Shown here: piece after piece, positions 8,649 to 16,321 of the stretch
Layout of the letters: each line of letters starts with the position of its first letter
Position numbering within the stretch: position 1 is the first letter of the stretch
NCBI GenBank assembly: GCA_965248255.1
Contig: CBDFIW010000004.1
Coordinates: 2,170,001-2,234,000, forward strand
DNA from: JAKZVK01 sp965248255
Lineage (GTDB): Bacteria > Acidobacteriota > Terriglobia > Bryobacterales > UBA6623
Direction of reading: 5' to 3'
Length of the DNA stretch: 64,000 nt
Made by a program: the position numbers and the translations under genes
The notes under the pieces: generated by a model
Databases searched by the model: none
The model's input: the letters and a program-made list of their open reading frames with translations, nothing else
Told to the model about the DNA's origin: nothing

Positions 8649-8916
8649 CTACTTCCATGGTAAACGTTCGTCCGGCGCGAGTCTCCGCACCCCGGCCGTC
8701 CGACACGCTGGAAGTCGCCGGCGTGGGCGCCAACAAAGCTCAGAGCCGCAAGCATGAGCTTGCGTTGAGAGATGGCAAACGCGAGTCGAGTTCGGCTAGA
8801 GGGCGAGAAGCGCGGCTAGCTAGGGCGGATCACCGCCCACGAACGATCGGAAGTAGGCGTAGTCATTCTGGAGCCATCTTCAAGCGATCTCCGAGCGCGC
8901 GACACTCTCAGGCGCT
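8649..8916. other. Gene-free stretch with repeat D2
   Basis: No convincing gene. It contains family D repeat copy D2 at 8738-8769 (hairpin CGCAAGC-ATGA-GCTTGCG) and presumably the promoter of the divergent ABC transporter gene. It ends at the left terminal repeat of the insertion sequence. Confidence 0.5.
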
Positions 8917-8997
8917 TGTTGAAGCCCAATGATAATGTCCCCTTGAGCGCCCAATAGAAATGTCCCCTAATCTGGACCTCTGCGAGGAGGTGAAAGA

Positions 8998-10278
8998 TTG
9001 GGAAGGACATGGATGAGTGCCAAGGAGTTGAGGCGCGGCGAAGTGCTGAGCCGAGTGAAACGAGGGGAACTGAAGTTGACCGAAGCCACCGCACTGCTGG
9101 AGGTCAGCTACCGCCAAGCGAAGCGGCTCAACAAGCGTTACCGAGCAGGCGGGGTCAAGGCTTTGGTGCACGGTAACGTCGGCCGCGCTTCGAACCGAGC
9201 CGATGACAAGCGCCGCGAGCAGGTTCTCGAGTTGGTGCACGCAAACTATGCGGGCGAGGGGCACGAGCGCTGCGGGCCGACGCTGGCGTCGGAACATCTG
9301 GCAGCCGATCAGGGCCTGGAAGTGCCGCGCGAAACGCTGCGGCGCTGGATGCTCGCGGCGGGCCTGTGGAGCCGGAGTCGCAAGCGCCCACCGCATCGCA
9401 GCCGGCGGCAACGCAAAGCGCACTTCGGCGAGCTGATTCAACTCGACGGTTCGCACCACCACTGGCTGGAAGGACGCGGCCCGAAAGCCTGTCTGATGAA
9501 CTTTGTCGATGACGCGACCGGTCTTGCACTGTGCCGCTTCTCGGGCCAGGAAACGACCTGGGCCGCGGCCGATCTGCTCCAAGCCTGGGTGCGCCAACAC
9601 GGCGTTCCCAAGGCGTTGTACTGCGACTGGAAAAACGTCTACCAGCGCCAGCCGACGTCGCGGGAAGCACTGGAAGGCATCAAGCCCGAGACGCAGTTCG
9701 GGCGCATGTGCGCGAAGCTTGGCATTGGCATCATTGCCGCATCGTCGCCGCAAGCCAAGGGACGTGTCGAACGCCATCACGGCACGCACCAGGACCGCCT
9801 GATCAAGAAGATGCGGCTGCGGGGCATCGTTGATTACGAGGCGGCGAACCGTTACCTCGGCGAGGAGTACTTAGCCGAGCACAACGAGCGCTTCTGCTGC
9901 GAGCCGGCGGCGGGAGCGGACTTTCACCAGGCGCTACCCCGCGGCACCGAGCTGCGAGGCGTGTTCTGCTTCGAATACGAACGAGTGGTGAGCAACGACC
10001 AGGTGGTGCGTTTCGAGAATCGTTGTTTGCAGTTGAAGCCGAAACGCAATCAGGGCGTGGGGGCGGGTGCACGGGTGACGGTCCAACAGGGGCGCGATGA
10101 GAGCTTGCAGGTGAGGTTTGAGGGGCACGAGATCGAGCACGAAGTGATCGCCACGCCGACGCCACGGCTGCGGACGAAGCCGGCACCGCAGGGGAACGTG
10201 GTGGCCAGACGCAAGCCGGCGGCGAACCACCCCTGGCGGCGAGCTGTGTTGCGGAAAACACGAGCTGCGAATTCATAA
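8998..10278 (+). CDS. ISNCY-family (IS1202-like) DDE transposase, intact
   Basis: 426 residues. The N-terminal helix-turn-helix region (LTEATALLEVSYRQAKRLNK...GGVKALVHGNVGR) is followed by an RNase H-like DDE core: LIQLDGSHHHWL gives the first aspartate, LYCDWKNVYQR the second and KGRVERHHGTHQDRL the glutamate. The start is a TTG at 8998 (TTGGGAAGGACATGG) with AGGAGGTGAAAG just upstream; the ATG at 9010 (MSAKELRRGE) is an alternative. The frame is uninterrupted, so this copy could be active and could act in trans on the broken copy at 60053. The product would cut and join at the doubled terminal motifs. Confidence 0.93.
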   Translation: MGRTWMSAKELRRGEVLSRVKRGELKLTEATALLEVSYRQAKRLNKRYRAGGVKALVHGNVGRASNRADDKRREQVLELVHANYAGEGHERCGPTLASEHLAADQGLEVPRETLRRWMLAAGLWSRSRKRPPHRSRRQRKAHFGELIQLDGSHHHWLEGRGPKACLMNFVDDATGLALCRFSGQETTWAAADLLQAWVRQHGVPKALYCDWKNVYQRQPTSREALEGIKPETQFGRMCAKLGIGIIAASSPQAKGRVERHHGTHQDRLIKKMRLRGIVDYEAANRYLGEEYLAEHNERFCCEPAAGADFHQALPRGTELRGVFCFEYERVVSNDQVVRFENRCLQLKPKRNQGVGAGARVTVQQGRDESLQVRFEGHEIEHEVIATPTPRLRTKPAPQGNVVARRKPAANHPWRRAVLRKTRAANS

Positions 10279-10280
10279 GA

Positions 10281-10424
10281 GGGCTGTGGAAATGCCGGGT
10301 CGGATGGAAAGCGTGGAAAACCTTGTGGCGGCAGCCGTGCCGGGCTCGAGGAACCGTGGATGGTTTTCCACCCTTCCCACCGCCCCTTGGAAATCGCTGC
10401 GCGATTCCCACAGTTCCACAGCCC
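10281..10424. other. Nested inverted repeat downstream of the transposase gene
   Basis: GGGCTGTGGAA at 10281 pairs with TTCCACAGCCC ending at 10424. Inside it GTGGAAAACC (10313-10322) pairs with GGTTTTCCAC (10362-10371). The same arrangement is kept in the second IS copy. It could terminate transposase transcription or form part of the DNA end complex. Confidence 0.6.
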
Positions 10425-10579
10425 CGACGATGACGATTCTCTCCTATCACCAAGGGGACACTTCTACTGGGCTACCGCAGGGGACATGTCTATTGGGCCT
10501 TGACAAACGGGTCCCAGACCCCTTGACACCCATGGTACACTTTCGGCACAGGGCAATTTGGCACGAGTGGATCGTTTGC

Positions 10580-10637
10580 GGCAAGGGTTGTAGTAGCACA
10601 TTTTTCCCTTGCCAAGGAGGGGGTTCACCCGTATAAT
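10580..10637 (+). promoter_or_regulatory. Strong sigma70-type promoter with overlapping inverted repeat
   Basis: TTGCCA (10609-10614) and a consensus TATAAT (10632-10637) are exactly 17 nt apart, giving a start near 10644. The -35 box overlaps the right arm of an inverted repeat, GGCAAGGG (10580-10587) with CCCTTGCC (10606-10613), a possible operator. The promoter points to the structured leader and the DksA-like gene. Confidence 0.65.
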
Positions 10638-10643
10638 CGGTAC

Positions 10644-10875
10644 ATTCCCGCTCGGCTGCCGTGCACGTGGGTGCCGCAGCCGTATCTTTAGGAAGGTTGA
10701 ACAAACGGGGTTCGATGGCGGCCTAGGCCGCAGTTCCTCGAACGGCTAACCCCAGGGACGCGGTTGGCCGTACCCGCTCGAGGGATTGAGCAGGGCTTGG
10801 TTTCAAGCTCTGCCCATACAGAAGAATCCGTAACCGGATCGAGGTGGTCCGGGTCTAACAGACCTGGGTCAAAAC
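10644..10875 (+). ncRNA. Candidate structured RNA or long 5' leader upstream of the DksA-like gene
   Basis: About 230 nt between a near-consensus promoter and the DksA-like gene, with no plausible small ORF. It shows a series of hairpins: CGGCTGC/GCAGCCG (10653-10682), an outer GGGGTTCGA/TCGAAC..CCCC stem enclosing the palindrome GCGGCCTAGGCCGC (10708-10753), GCTC/GAGC (10776-10791), GGGCTTG/CAAGC..GCCC (10793-10814), ATCCG/CGGAT (10826-10839) and CCGGGTCT/AGACCTGG (10849-10866). A weak second promoter-like TATACT lies at 10881-10886, so this RNA could be separate from the downstream mRNA. I do not recognise it as 6S, SRP, RNase P or tmRNA. Confidence 0.4.
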
Positions 10876-10932
10876 GACGATATACTGACTTGCCCGCCGG
10901 CCCCGCGGGCGGGTCGGAGTGGAAGGTGAATC

Positions 10933-11343
10933 ATGGCGAAAGGTGCAACGAAAGGGTTGAGCAAGGCTCAAATCAGGCGCTTCAAGAACATGCTGGAAGC
11001 GAAGGCGGAAGAGATTCGTCAGAACCTGCAGTCGGCGAAAGCCGCAAAGGCGCTCGCGCGTGGGGAAGAGCCCGTCGGTATTGAAGAGCTACCGGGGCAA
11101 AGCCACGAGGAGTGGATTTTCTTGAACCGCAACAACATTGACGCGATGCTGTTTCGGGAGATCCACGAAGCCTTGGGCCGTATCGAGGAGACCGGGTTTG
11201 GCATCTGTCTGGAGTGCGACGAGGGTATCTCCCTCAAGCGCTTGCAGGCGATTCCCTGGGCGCGCTGCTGTGTGACGTGCCAGGAAGAACTCGCGGGCTA
11301 CTCTGAAGAGCCCACCCGGCAGAAGCGCTCGTATTCGTACTGA
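10933..11343 (+). CDS. DksA/TraR family zinc-finger protein
   Basis: 136 residues. The N-terminal half is a charged helical hairpin (SKAQIRRFKNMLEAKAEEIRQNL...) of the type inserted into the RNA polymerase secondary channel. The C-terminal half has the four-cysteine zinc finger CLEC-x17-CVTC followed by QEELAGY. Family members modulate transcription initiation with ppGpp. The E/A-rich coiled-coil tip lacks the canonical DxxDxA of E. coli DksA, so a DksA-like rather than strict DksA function is safest. It is transcribed after a long structured leader and is convergent with hisA. Confidence 0.88.
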   Translation: MAKGATKGLSKAQIRRFKNMLEAKAEEIRQNLQSAKAAKALARGEEPVGIEELPGQSHEEWIFLNRNNIDAMLFREIHEALGRIEETGFGICLECDEGISLKRLQAIPWARCCVTCQEELAGYSEEPTRQKRSYSY

Positions 11344-11357
11344 TGCGCAACGCCCGG

Positions 11358-11381
11358 GACCGGCCTGTCGGCGCGCCGGTC
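11358..11381 (+). terminator. Hairpin between the convergent DksA-like and hisA genes
   Basis: GACCGGC (11358-11364) pairs with GCCGGTC (11375-11381) around a GC-rich loop, 15 nt after the stop of the DksA-like gene. There is no good T-run on either strand (only an A-run further on), so intrinsic termination is uncertain. Confidence 0.35.
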
Positions 11382-11428
11382 ACAGAAGTTTGAAAAAACT
11401 CCGTGGCCAAAACGAGGGCTCCCTACCG

Positions 11429-12139
11429 TCAGGCTTGGGGGCCCTTTGCGACAGCCGCCAACTCATCAAGATCCAGCTTACCGGTATAGATGGCCATCCC
11501 CAGGGCCGAGTGGATGCCGAGCCTACGGAGTTCTTCAATCTCCTCGAGCGAAGAGATGCCCCCGGCGGCCGTGAGTTCTTTGCTCGTGGCCTGCCGCAGC
11601 CTGCGGTACCAATCGAGGTCAGTGCCTTCGAGCATCCCCTCTTTGTCCACGTAGGTGCAAAGGAATCCGCTGCAGTACGGTTCGAGAGTCGCGATCACCT
11701 CTTCAGCGGAGAGCGCCGTGGTTTCCCGCCAGCCCTTGACCACGATCCGTCCGCCTTTCGAGTCGAGGGCCAGCAGAACACGATCGGCACCGACAGCTTG
11801 GCCGAGGTCCGTCAAGAACGGCTCGTTGACGCCACCGGCCCCGTAAGCCGCCGTGCCCACAATAACTTTGGCGGCGCCGGCCTCGATCAGCGCAAGGGCG
11901 CGCTCGACCGACCGGACTCCGCCCCCGACGCGGGTCACCGCCCGAGCCGCCAGATGCCGCACGATGTGGTCGTTCGACCCCTTGCCCATGGCGGCATCGA
12001 GGTCGATCACTTGAATCTCGGGAAAGGCGGAGAACCTCTCGAGCATCGCATCGGGCGAGTCGCCTTCCAGCGCCTTGTCCCGGCCCTGGACAAGCTGTAC
12101 CACCTTGCCCTCCATCAGGTCGATGCAGGGAATGATCAC
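11429..12139 (-). CDS. hisA: Phosphoribosylformimino-5-aminoimidazole carboxamide ribotide isomerase (HisA)
   Basis: 236 residues from a GTG at 12139 that overlaps the Nudix stop (GTGA); the frame is open 34 codons further, but only this start gives the family N-terminus VIIPCIDLMEGKVVQLVQGR. HisA opens the sugar ring of ProFAR in histidine biosynthesis. The (beta/alpha)8 half-barrel repeats and both phosphate-binding regions are present: VGGGVRSVERA, VIVGTAAYG, AAGGISSLEEI and HSALGMAIYTGKLDL. The first catalytic aspartate is in IDL; the second is in TYVDKEGMLEG, where the family usually has D-G/R-D-G. It is not in a his operon here, and is coupled only to a Nudix gene. Confidence 0.9.
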   Translation of the reverse strand: MIIPCIDLMEGKVVQLVQGRDKALEGDSPDAMLERFSAFPEIQVIDLDAAMGKGSNDHIVRHLAARAVTRVGGGVRSVERALALIEAGAAKVIVGTAAYGAGGVNEPFLTDLGQAVGADRVLLALDSKGGRIVVKGWRETTALSAEEVIATLEPYCSGFLCTYVDKEGMLEGTDLDWYRRLRQATSKELTAAGGISSLEEIEELRRLGIHSALGMAIYTGKLDLDELAAVAKGPQA

Positions 12140-12603
12140 CGTGGCACCTCGCTGAGGCGGCGCAAAGCTTCCGTTGCGTAGAAGCGAACCGCTTCGGGGA
12201 TGTTGGCGTCGCCGGAGGAGACGTCCGCGAGAGTGAACCAACGGATGTCGTTGTGCTCGGCCTCGGCCAGCGTCACGCGATCGGTGGCGGCCCGTGCGAA
12301 GTAGATCATCCCCAGGTGATGATGTTCACCCGAGATGTGATGCACGTCGAGGTACGTGGGGGCGATGAGGAAGCGGGTGCCGGGGCAGTCGGGAGACGCG
12401 CGCTCGCCATGCAGCTCGATCGTGAGGCCGCTCTCCTCGGCGACCTCTCGGTGCGCGGCGTGCTCGGGATCTTCGCCGGGATCGATATGGCCGCCCAGAG
12501 GCAGCCACTTGCCCAGTTGCTTGTGGTCGACCAGCAGCACCTTCTCGTTGTACACGACGAAGACCGAGACGGTGAAGTCGAGGTAGTAGTTGAGGTGCGG
12601 CAT
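12136..12603 (-). CDS. Nudix hydrolase
   Basis: 155 residues. The complete Nudix box is GGHIDPGEDPEHAAHREVAE followed by ESGL, fitting Gx5Ex7REUxEExGU. The protein should hydrolyse a nucleoside diphosphate linked to another moiety, with Mg2+ bound by the box glutamates. The N-terminus (MPHLNYYLDFTVSVFVVYNEKVLLVDHKQLGKWLPLG) resembles small cytoplasmic Nudix proteins related to MutT and RppH, but the substrate cannot be assigned. It lies upstream of hisA with a 4-bp overlap. Confidence 0.9.
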   Translation of the reverse strand: MPHLNYYLDFTVSVFVVYNEKVLLVDHKQLGKWLPLGGHIDPGEDPEHAAHREVAEESGLTIELHGERASPDCPGTRFLIAPTYLDVHHISGEHHHLGMIYFARAATDRVTLAEAEHNDIRWFTLADVSSGDANIPEAVRFYATEALRRLSEVPR

Positions 12604-12852
12604 CGAAGGAGCCGTGGCTGGCAGCGTGGCGCGAGGAAACCGTTAGTCTAGATGCTATGGGTGTCTCGCGCCTGCCGCAAACGGCGGCCGCCGCCGCCGC
12701 TTGAGAACCGTGGCCGGAGCGCCAGTGACTGGGTCCGATGCCTCAAAGCCGCCGGGCAGGATCTTTACCCCTCACTCGCGTTCGGGGCTCGGTTGCCTCA
12801 GGGCACCATACTGCTTTTGATCGGCAGCGAGCAAGCCAGGGACCCCGAGAGC

Positions 12853-13881
12853 CTACGGACGAAGGCCCTCGGCGCTGAGACGAATGCGGTACAGGCCGGT
12901 GCGGGCGGTCATGTAGAGCACCTTGCCGTCATCGCCCCACGCCACGTTGGCGGGCACTTCATCCGCCTGAATCGTGCCCAGGTGCTCGCCCTCGGGGTTG
13001 AAGATCCACACCCCGCCGGGACCCGTGAGATAGAGGTTGCCTTGCTTGTCGACCTTGAGGCCGTCGGGCAGTCCCTCGGCCGTCTCCGCGGTGGCGTCAT
13101 GGAAGACGCGGCCCTCGTCGAGCGTACCGTCGTCGTTGACGCCATACGCCATCCAGACCTTGCGCTCGGCATCGGAATTGGCAACGTAGAGGGTTTTCTC
13201 GTCCGGCGACAAGGCCAGGCCGTTGGGACGCGTCTGCTTGTCGTTGAGCAGCTCGACCGTGCCGTCGGGACTGAGACGGTAGATGCCGTTGAAGGCCAGT
13301 TCCTTGGCCGGGTCGTCGTCCTGCTGGGGAAGGCCGTAGGGAGGGTCGGTGAAGTAGGCCCAGCCGTCGGATTTGTAGACGATGTCGTTGAGGCTGTTGA
13401 GACGCTTGCCGTTGTACTTGTCGGCAATGACGGTTTCTGAGCCGTCCTTCTCGATGCGCACGATCTGGCGGTTGGCGTGCTCGCAGATCACGATGCGGCC
13501 TTCGGGATCGAGCGTGATGCCGTTAGGGCCCACGTACTGGCCCTCCTCGTACTCACCCTTGAAGACCGGCTTTCGGAAGTCGCTCACCTGGCCTGAAGCA
13601 GGGTCCCACTTGTAGTTGGCGTTGCCGCGCACGTCGCTGAAGAGCAGGTAGGGACCACCCTCTTCAACCCACAGGGGCCCTTCGGTGAACATAAGGTTGC
13701 CGGCGAGCTTTTCGATCTCATAGTCGGCGGGGACGATCGCGTCGAGAGCGGGATCATTCTTGACGACCGTGCCGGCGCCGCTGGGGACGGCCTTCTGAGC
13801 TTCTCCAGCCGGTTCGGTGGGACCGCAAGCAGGCAAGCCCAGCAAGAGGAGTGCGGCGATCACGCGGCCGTAGGTGTTCAT
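12853..13881 (-). CDS. SMP-30/gluconolactonase-like lipoprotein
   Basis: 342 residues from the ATG at 13881, chosen because it yields a lipoprotein signal (MNTYGRVIAALLLLGLPACG, lipobox LPAC). The remainder is a six-bladed beta-propeller of the SMP-30/gluconolactonase/LRE type: EGPLWVEEGGPYLLFSDV, GPNGITLDPEGRIVICEH, LNDIVYKSDGWAYFTDPPYGL, RPNGLALSPDEKTLYVANSD and NVAWGDDGKVLYMTARTGLYRI. The acidic and asparagine residues expected for the divalent metal site are in EGP, the PNG motifs and LND. It probably hydrolyses a sugar lactone outside the cytoplasm. It is monocistronic. Confidence 0.9.
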   Translation of the reverse strand: MNTYGRVIAALLLLGLPACGPTEPAGEAQKAVPSGAGTVVKNDPALDAIVPADYEIEKLAGNLMFTEGPLWVEEGGPYLLFSDVRGNANYKWDPASGQVSDFRKPVFKGEYEEGQYVGPNGITLDPEGRIVICEHANRQIVRIEKDGSETVIADKYNGKRLNSLNDIVYKSDGWAYFTDPPYGLPQQDDDPAKELAFNGIYRLSPDGTVELLNDKQTRPNGLALSPDEKTLYVANSDAERKVWMAYGVNDDGTLDEGRVFHDATAETAEGLPDGLKVDKQGNLYLTGPGGVWIFNPEGEHLGTIQADEVPANVAWGDDGKVLYMTARTGLYRIRLSAEGLRP

Positions 13882-13990
13882 CGAAACCTCCCTCAAGGAG
13901 CCCCATGCTAGCAATGCTAGCACGTTTGGCCTGAACACCCCTCTTCGGGTTGTAAGAGGGGAAGGTTGAGCGGATCGGAGGTAGAATGAG

Positions 13991-14233
13991 GTGGTGTCTG
14001 AGGTGAGATTCGCCGCTGATGTTGTAAGTTGCTCCGGCGACGTACTAAGCGGCGCCGCGGTATTCAAGGGGACCCGGGTGCCGGTCCAGGCACTGTTGGA
14101 CCATTTGGAGTCCGGAGACAGCCTCGATGTGTTTCTGAACTCCTTTCCCAGTGTGAGCCGCGAGCAGGCGATCGCCTTCTTGGAAATGGCAAAGGAGGCA
14201 GCACTGGCGAACCTGGATGAGACTACTCCTTGA
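13991..14233 (+). CDS. DUF433 domain antitoxin-like protein
   Basis: 80 residues from a GTG. The core GAAVFKGTRVPVQALLDHLE...SFPSVSREQAIAFLEMAKEA matches the winged helix-turn-helix DUF433 family (typically GKPxIxGTRIPV). It overlaps the next gene, a DUF5615 PIN-like protein, by 17 bp. DUF433/DUF5615 pairs are widely predicted toxin-antitoxin modules in which the DUF433 protein binds operator DNA and neutralises its partner. Antitoxin activity is inferred from family and context, not shown by the sequence. Confidence 0.85.
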   Translation: MVSEVRFAADVVSCSGDVLSGAAVFKGTRVPVQALLDHLESGDSLDVFLNSFPSVSREQAIAFLEMAKEAALANLDETTP

Positions 14234-14537
14234 CGAGTCAGTCCCCAGGGACCTTCGGGATCACCTGGCCGAGGGTGATGTCAGGACCGTTCAGGAAGAA
14301 GGTTGGCAGGGCAAGTCGAACGGGGAGCTTCTCAGGCTTGCAGCGCCTCACTTCGATGTTCTGATCACCGCAGATCAAAACCTGCCCTACCAACAGAATC
14401 TTGCTGGGTTTGAGTTGGGCGTGATTGTCCTCGTCGCCCGCCGGAGCCGGTTGGTCGACTACCTGCCTTTGCTCCCGCACCTTACAGAGGCGCTCACACG
14501 GGTGCAGCCAGGGGAGGCCCTTCGTGTCGCTCTCTGA
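14217..14537 (+). CDS. DUF5615 PIN-like toxin protein
   Basis: 106 residues beginning MRLLLDESVPRDLRDHLAEGD, where the aspartate of LLDES is the first acidic PIN-type residue. Further acidic positions are in the FDVLITADQNLPYQQNL motif typical of DUF5615. The start lies inside the DUF433 gene, so translation is coupled. The family is thought to act as Mg2+-dependent RNases within toxin-antitoxin pairs. The length is normal, so the pair appears intact. Confidence 0.85.
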   Translation: MRLLLDESVPRDLRDHLAEGDVRTVQEEGWQGKSNGELLRLAAPHFDVLITADQNLPYQQNLAGFELGVIVLVARRSRLVDYLPLLPHLTEALTRVQPGEALRVAL

Positions 14538-14578
14538 GCAACCGTCGCAGCAGACGTCACGTGAGGCATTCGTACAGC

Positions 14579-16321
14579 TCAGTTCAGCGTGAGCTGGATC
14601 GTGCGTTGTTCGGGATCAAGCTGGGTAACGCGGAACGAATGCACTTCGCCCGGGGAGAGCTTCGTGGGCGGAGCGGCCGTGGCGGCGGTTGTTGAGCCGG
14701 AGCCGCCTTTCCACGCCGCTTGCAGCATCTCGCCCATAGAAGAGACGTCTGCCTTCCGTTTCGACACCCGCCGCTTGGCGGTCTTGGGGGCCGGGGGCTC
14801 CTTGAGCCGGCAAACGGCCTTGACTCCTTCGCCCAAATCGACGTGGACCGTCGCTCCCTTCACTCGAGTCACACGGCCGGTGACAGTATCGCCGACTTTA
14901 CAGGTCTCAAAGAAGTCATCGGTTTCATCAGGATCGAGTTGTTTGATTCCCAGCTTGAGACGGCGCTTCTCGCGGTCGATCTCAAGCACGACGGCCTTGA
15001 TCTTCTCGTCCGTCTTGAGAACTTCCTTCGGGTGGTTAAGGCGCTTCTCCGAGGTGATGTCGGAAATGTGCACCAAACCTTCAATCCCGTCAAGCACCTC
15101 AACGAATGCTCCGAACGCGGTCAGGTTGCGAACCGTCCCTGCGACGACGCTTCCCTTGGTTAGCTCTTTCTCAGCCTTCTCCCAAGGATCGCCCAGCGCC
15201 TGCTTCAACCCGAGGCTCATGCGACGCCCGGCGGGCTTTAACTCGAGGACAACAACCTCCACCGTGGTGCCGACGCTTAACAGGTCTTGCGGGTGCTTGA
15301 CGCGGCGCGCCCACGACATCTCGGAAACATGCAGCAGCCCCTCGACGCCCGGCTCGATCTCGACAAAGGCGCCGAAGTCCTTGAGCCGCGTGACAACACC
15401 CTTCACTCGGTCACCGGCTGTGAGTTTCTCGGCGATCAACGTCCAAGGGTCAGGCGTGAGCTGCTTGAGGCCTACCGAGATGCGCTTACCATCCTCTTCG
15501 ACCTTGAGCACCTCGACGTCAAGCTCCTGCCCCTCGGAAAGGACGGAAGAAACGTCCTGCACTCTGCTCCAGGCCAGGTCGGAGACGTGCAGCAAGCCGT
15601 CGACGCCGCCGAGGTCTACAAACGCGCCGAAGTCACGAATGTTTCGAATGATGCCTCGGACCCTGCCTCCCGGCTCCAGCCTGCCGACGACTTCCTTGCG
15701 CTTCTCCTCCTTCTCTTCTTCAAGCAACACCCGGCGGTCGAGGATCACGTTTTCGTCAGCCACATCGAGTTGCACTATCCGGGCGCGGATCTCCTGTCCA
15801 ACCATCGCCTCCATCTCCGCGGAGTCGCGGATGCCGCTGCGAGAGGCGGGCAGAAAGGCGCGCACGCCAACGTCAACCGCTAGCCCCCCTTTGATCACTT
15901 CGCTCACCGTTCCCGCGATGGGAGTGCGGCTCTCAAGCGCCATCTCGAACTGGGCCCAGTTCTTGGGCCGATGGGCGATGATGCGCGAGAGGGTGAGATA
16001 GCCTTCCGGCGACCGTCCGGTGATGGTGCAATCCACGGCATCGTCCAGGGCCAGAGCCTCGTCGCCGCCGAATCCAGCGGCATCCAACGGCAAAAAGGCT
16101 TCGGACTTGTGGCCGATGTCGACGAAATAGCCGTCGTCGCGCACGCTGACGATCGTTCCGCTGAGTAAGCCCCCCTGGGCCGACGAATCCGGCTTCTGGG
16201 CGCGAGGCTCGGTGTCGCCTAGCAGATCGGAGAAGTTGACCTCGTCCTCGAGGGCGGCGGCGGCGTCTTCGGGGACCTCGGCTTCGTCGAGAGGGGCTCC
16301 GGGGGTGAGTGTTTCACTCAT
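14579..16321 (-). CDS. rpsA: 30S ribosomal protein S1
   Basis: 580 residues with an acidic N-terminal extension followed by six S1 RNA-binding domains, at roughly residues 50-120, 130-200, 218-288, 305-375, 392-462 and a divergent one at 478-575. Diagnostic repeats include GIIRNIRDFGAFVDLGGVDG, GVVTRLKDFGAFVEIEPGVE and GTVRNLTAFGAFVEVLDGIE, each followed by LLHVS or LVHIS. S1 binds mRNA at the ribosome and promotes initiation on structured leaders. The last domain is interrupted by a basic linker (PKTAKRRVSKRKAD). It is monocistronic here. Confidence 0.96.
   Translation of the reverse strand: MSETLTPGAPLDEAEVPEDAAAALEDEVNFSDLLGDTEPRAQKPDSSAQGGLLSGTIVSVRDDGYFVDIGHKSEAFLPLDAAGFGGDEALALDDAVDCTITGRSPEGYLTLSRIIAHRPKNWAQFEMALESRTPIAGTVSEVIKGGLAVDVGVRAFLPASRSGIRDSAEMEAMVGQEIRARIVQLDVADENVILDRRVLLEEEKEEKRKEVVGRLEPGGRVRGIIRNIRDFGAFVDLGGVDGLLHVSDLAWSRVQDVSSVLSEGQELDVEVLKVEEDGKRISVGLKQLTPDPWTLIAEKLTAGDRVKGVVTRLKDFGAFVEIEPGVEGLLHVSEMSWARRVKHPQDLLSVGTTVEVVVLELKPAGRRMSLGLKQALGDPWEKAEKELTKGSVVAGTVRNLTAFGAFVEVLDGIEGLVHISDITSEKRLNHPKEVLKTDEKIKAVVLEIDREKRRLKLGIKQLDPDETDDFFETCKVGDTVTGRVTRVKGATVHVDLGEGVKAVCRLKEPPAPKTAKRRVSKRKADVSSMGEMLQAAWKGGSGSTTAATAAPPTKLSPGEVHSFRVTQLDPEQRTIQLTLN

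Larger units (their letters stand above)
8917..10505 (+). mobile_element. ISNCY-type insertion sequence, intact copy (about 1.59 kb)
   Basis: The left end TGTTGAAGCCCAATGATAAT and the right end, read on the other strand as TGTCAAGGCCCAATAGACAT, are related terminal inverted repeats. Each end holds two tandem copies of a CCCAATAGAAATGTCCCCT-like motif spaced 24-26 nt apart, as expected for double transposase-binding sites. The element carries one transposase gene (8998-10278) and about 220 bp of conserved sequence behind it. A second copy is at 59972-61563. No clear target-site duplication is visible, so the outer limits are good to a few bases. Confidence 0.85.

Noticed and set aside
7431..8663. 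410-residue open frame antisense to the ABC transporter
   Set aside because: Arg/His/Gln-rich composition and complete overlap with a gene holding all ABC motifs; a GC-rich shadow frame.
10523..10541. Promoter TTGACA..TACACT downstream of the first IS
   Set aside because: The two boxes are only 7 nt apart; nothing resembling a -10 lies at 16-18 nt.
14589..16001. 470-residue open frame antisense to rpsA
   Set aside because: Ser/Thr/Arg-rich shadow of the ribosomal protein S1 gene.
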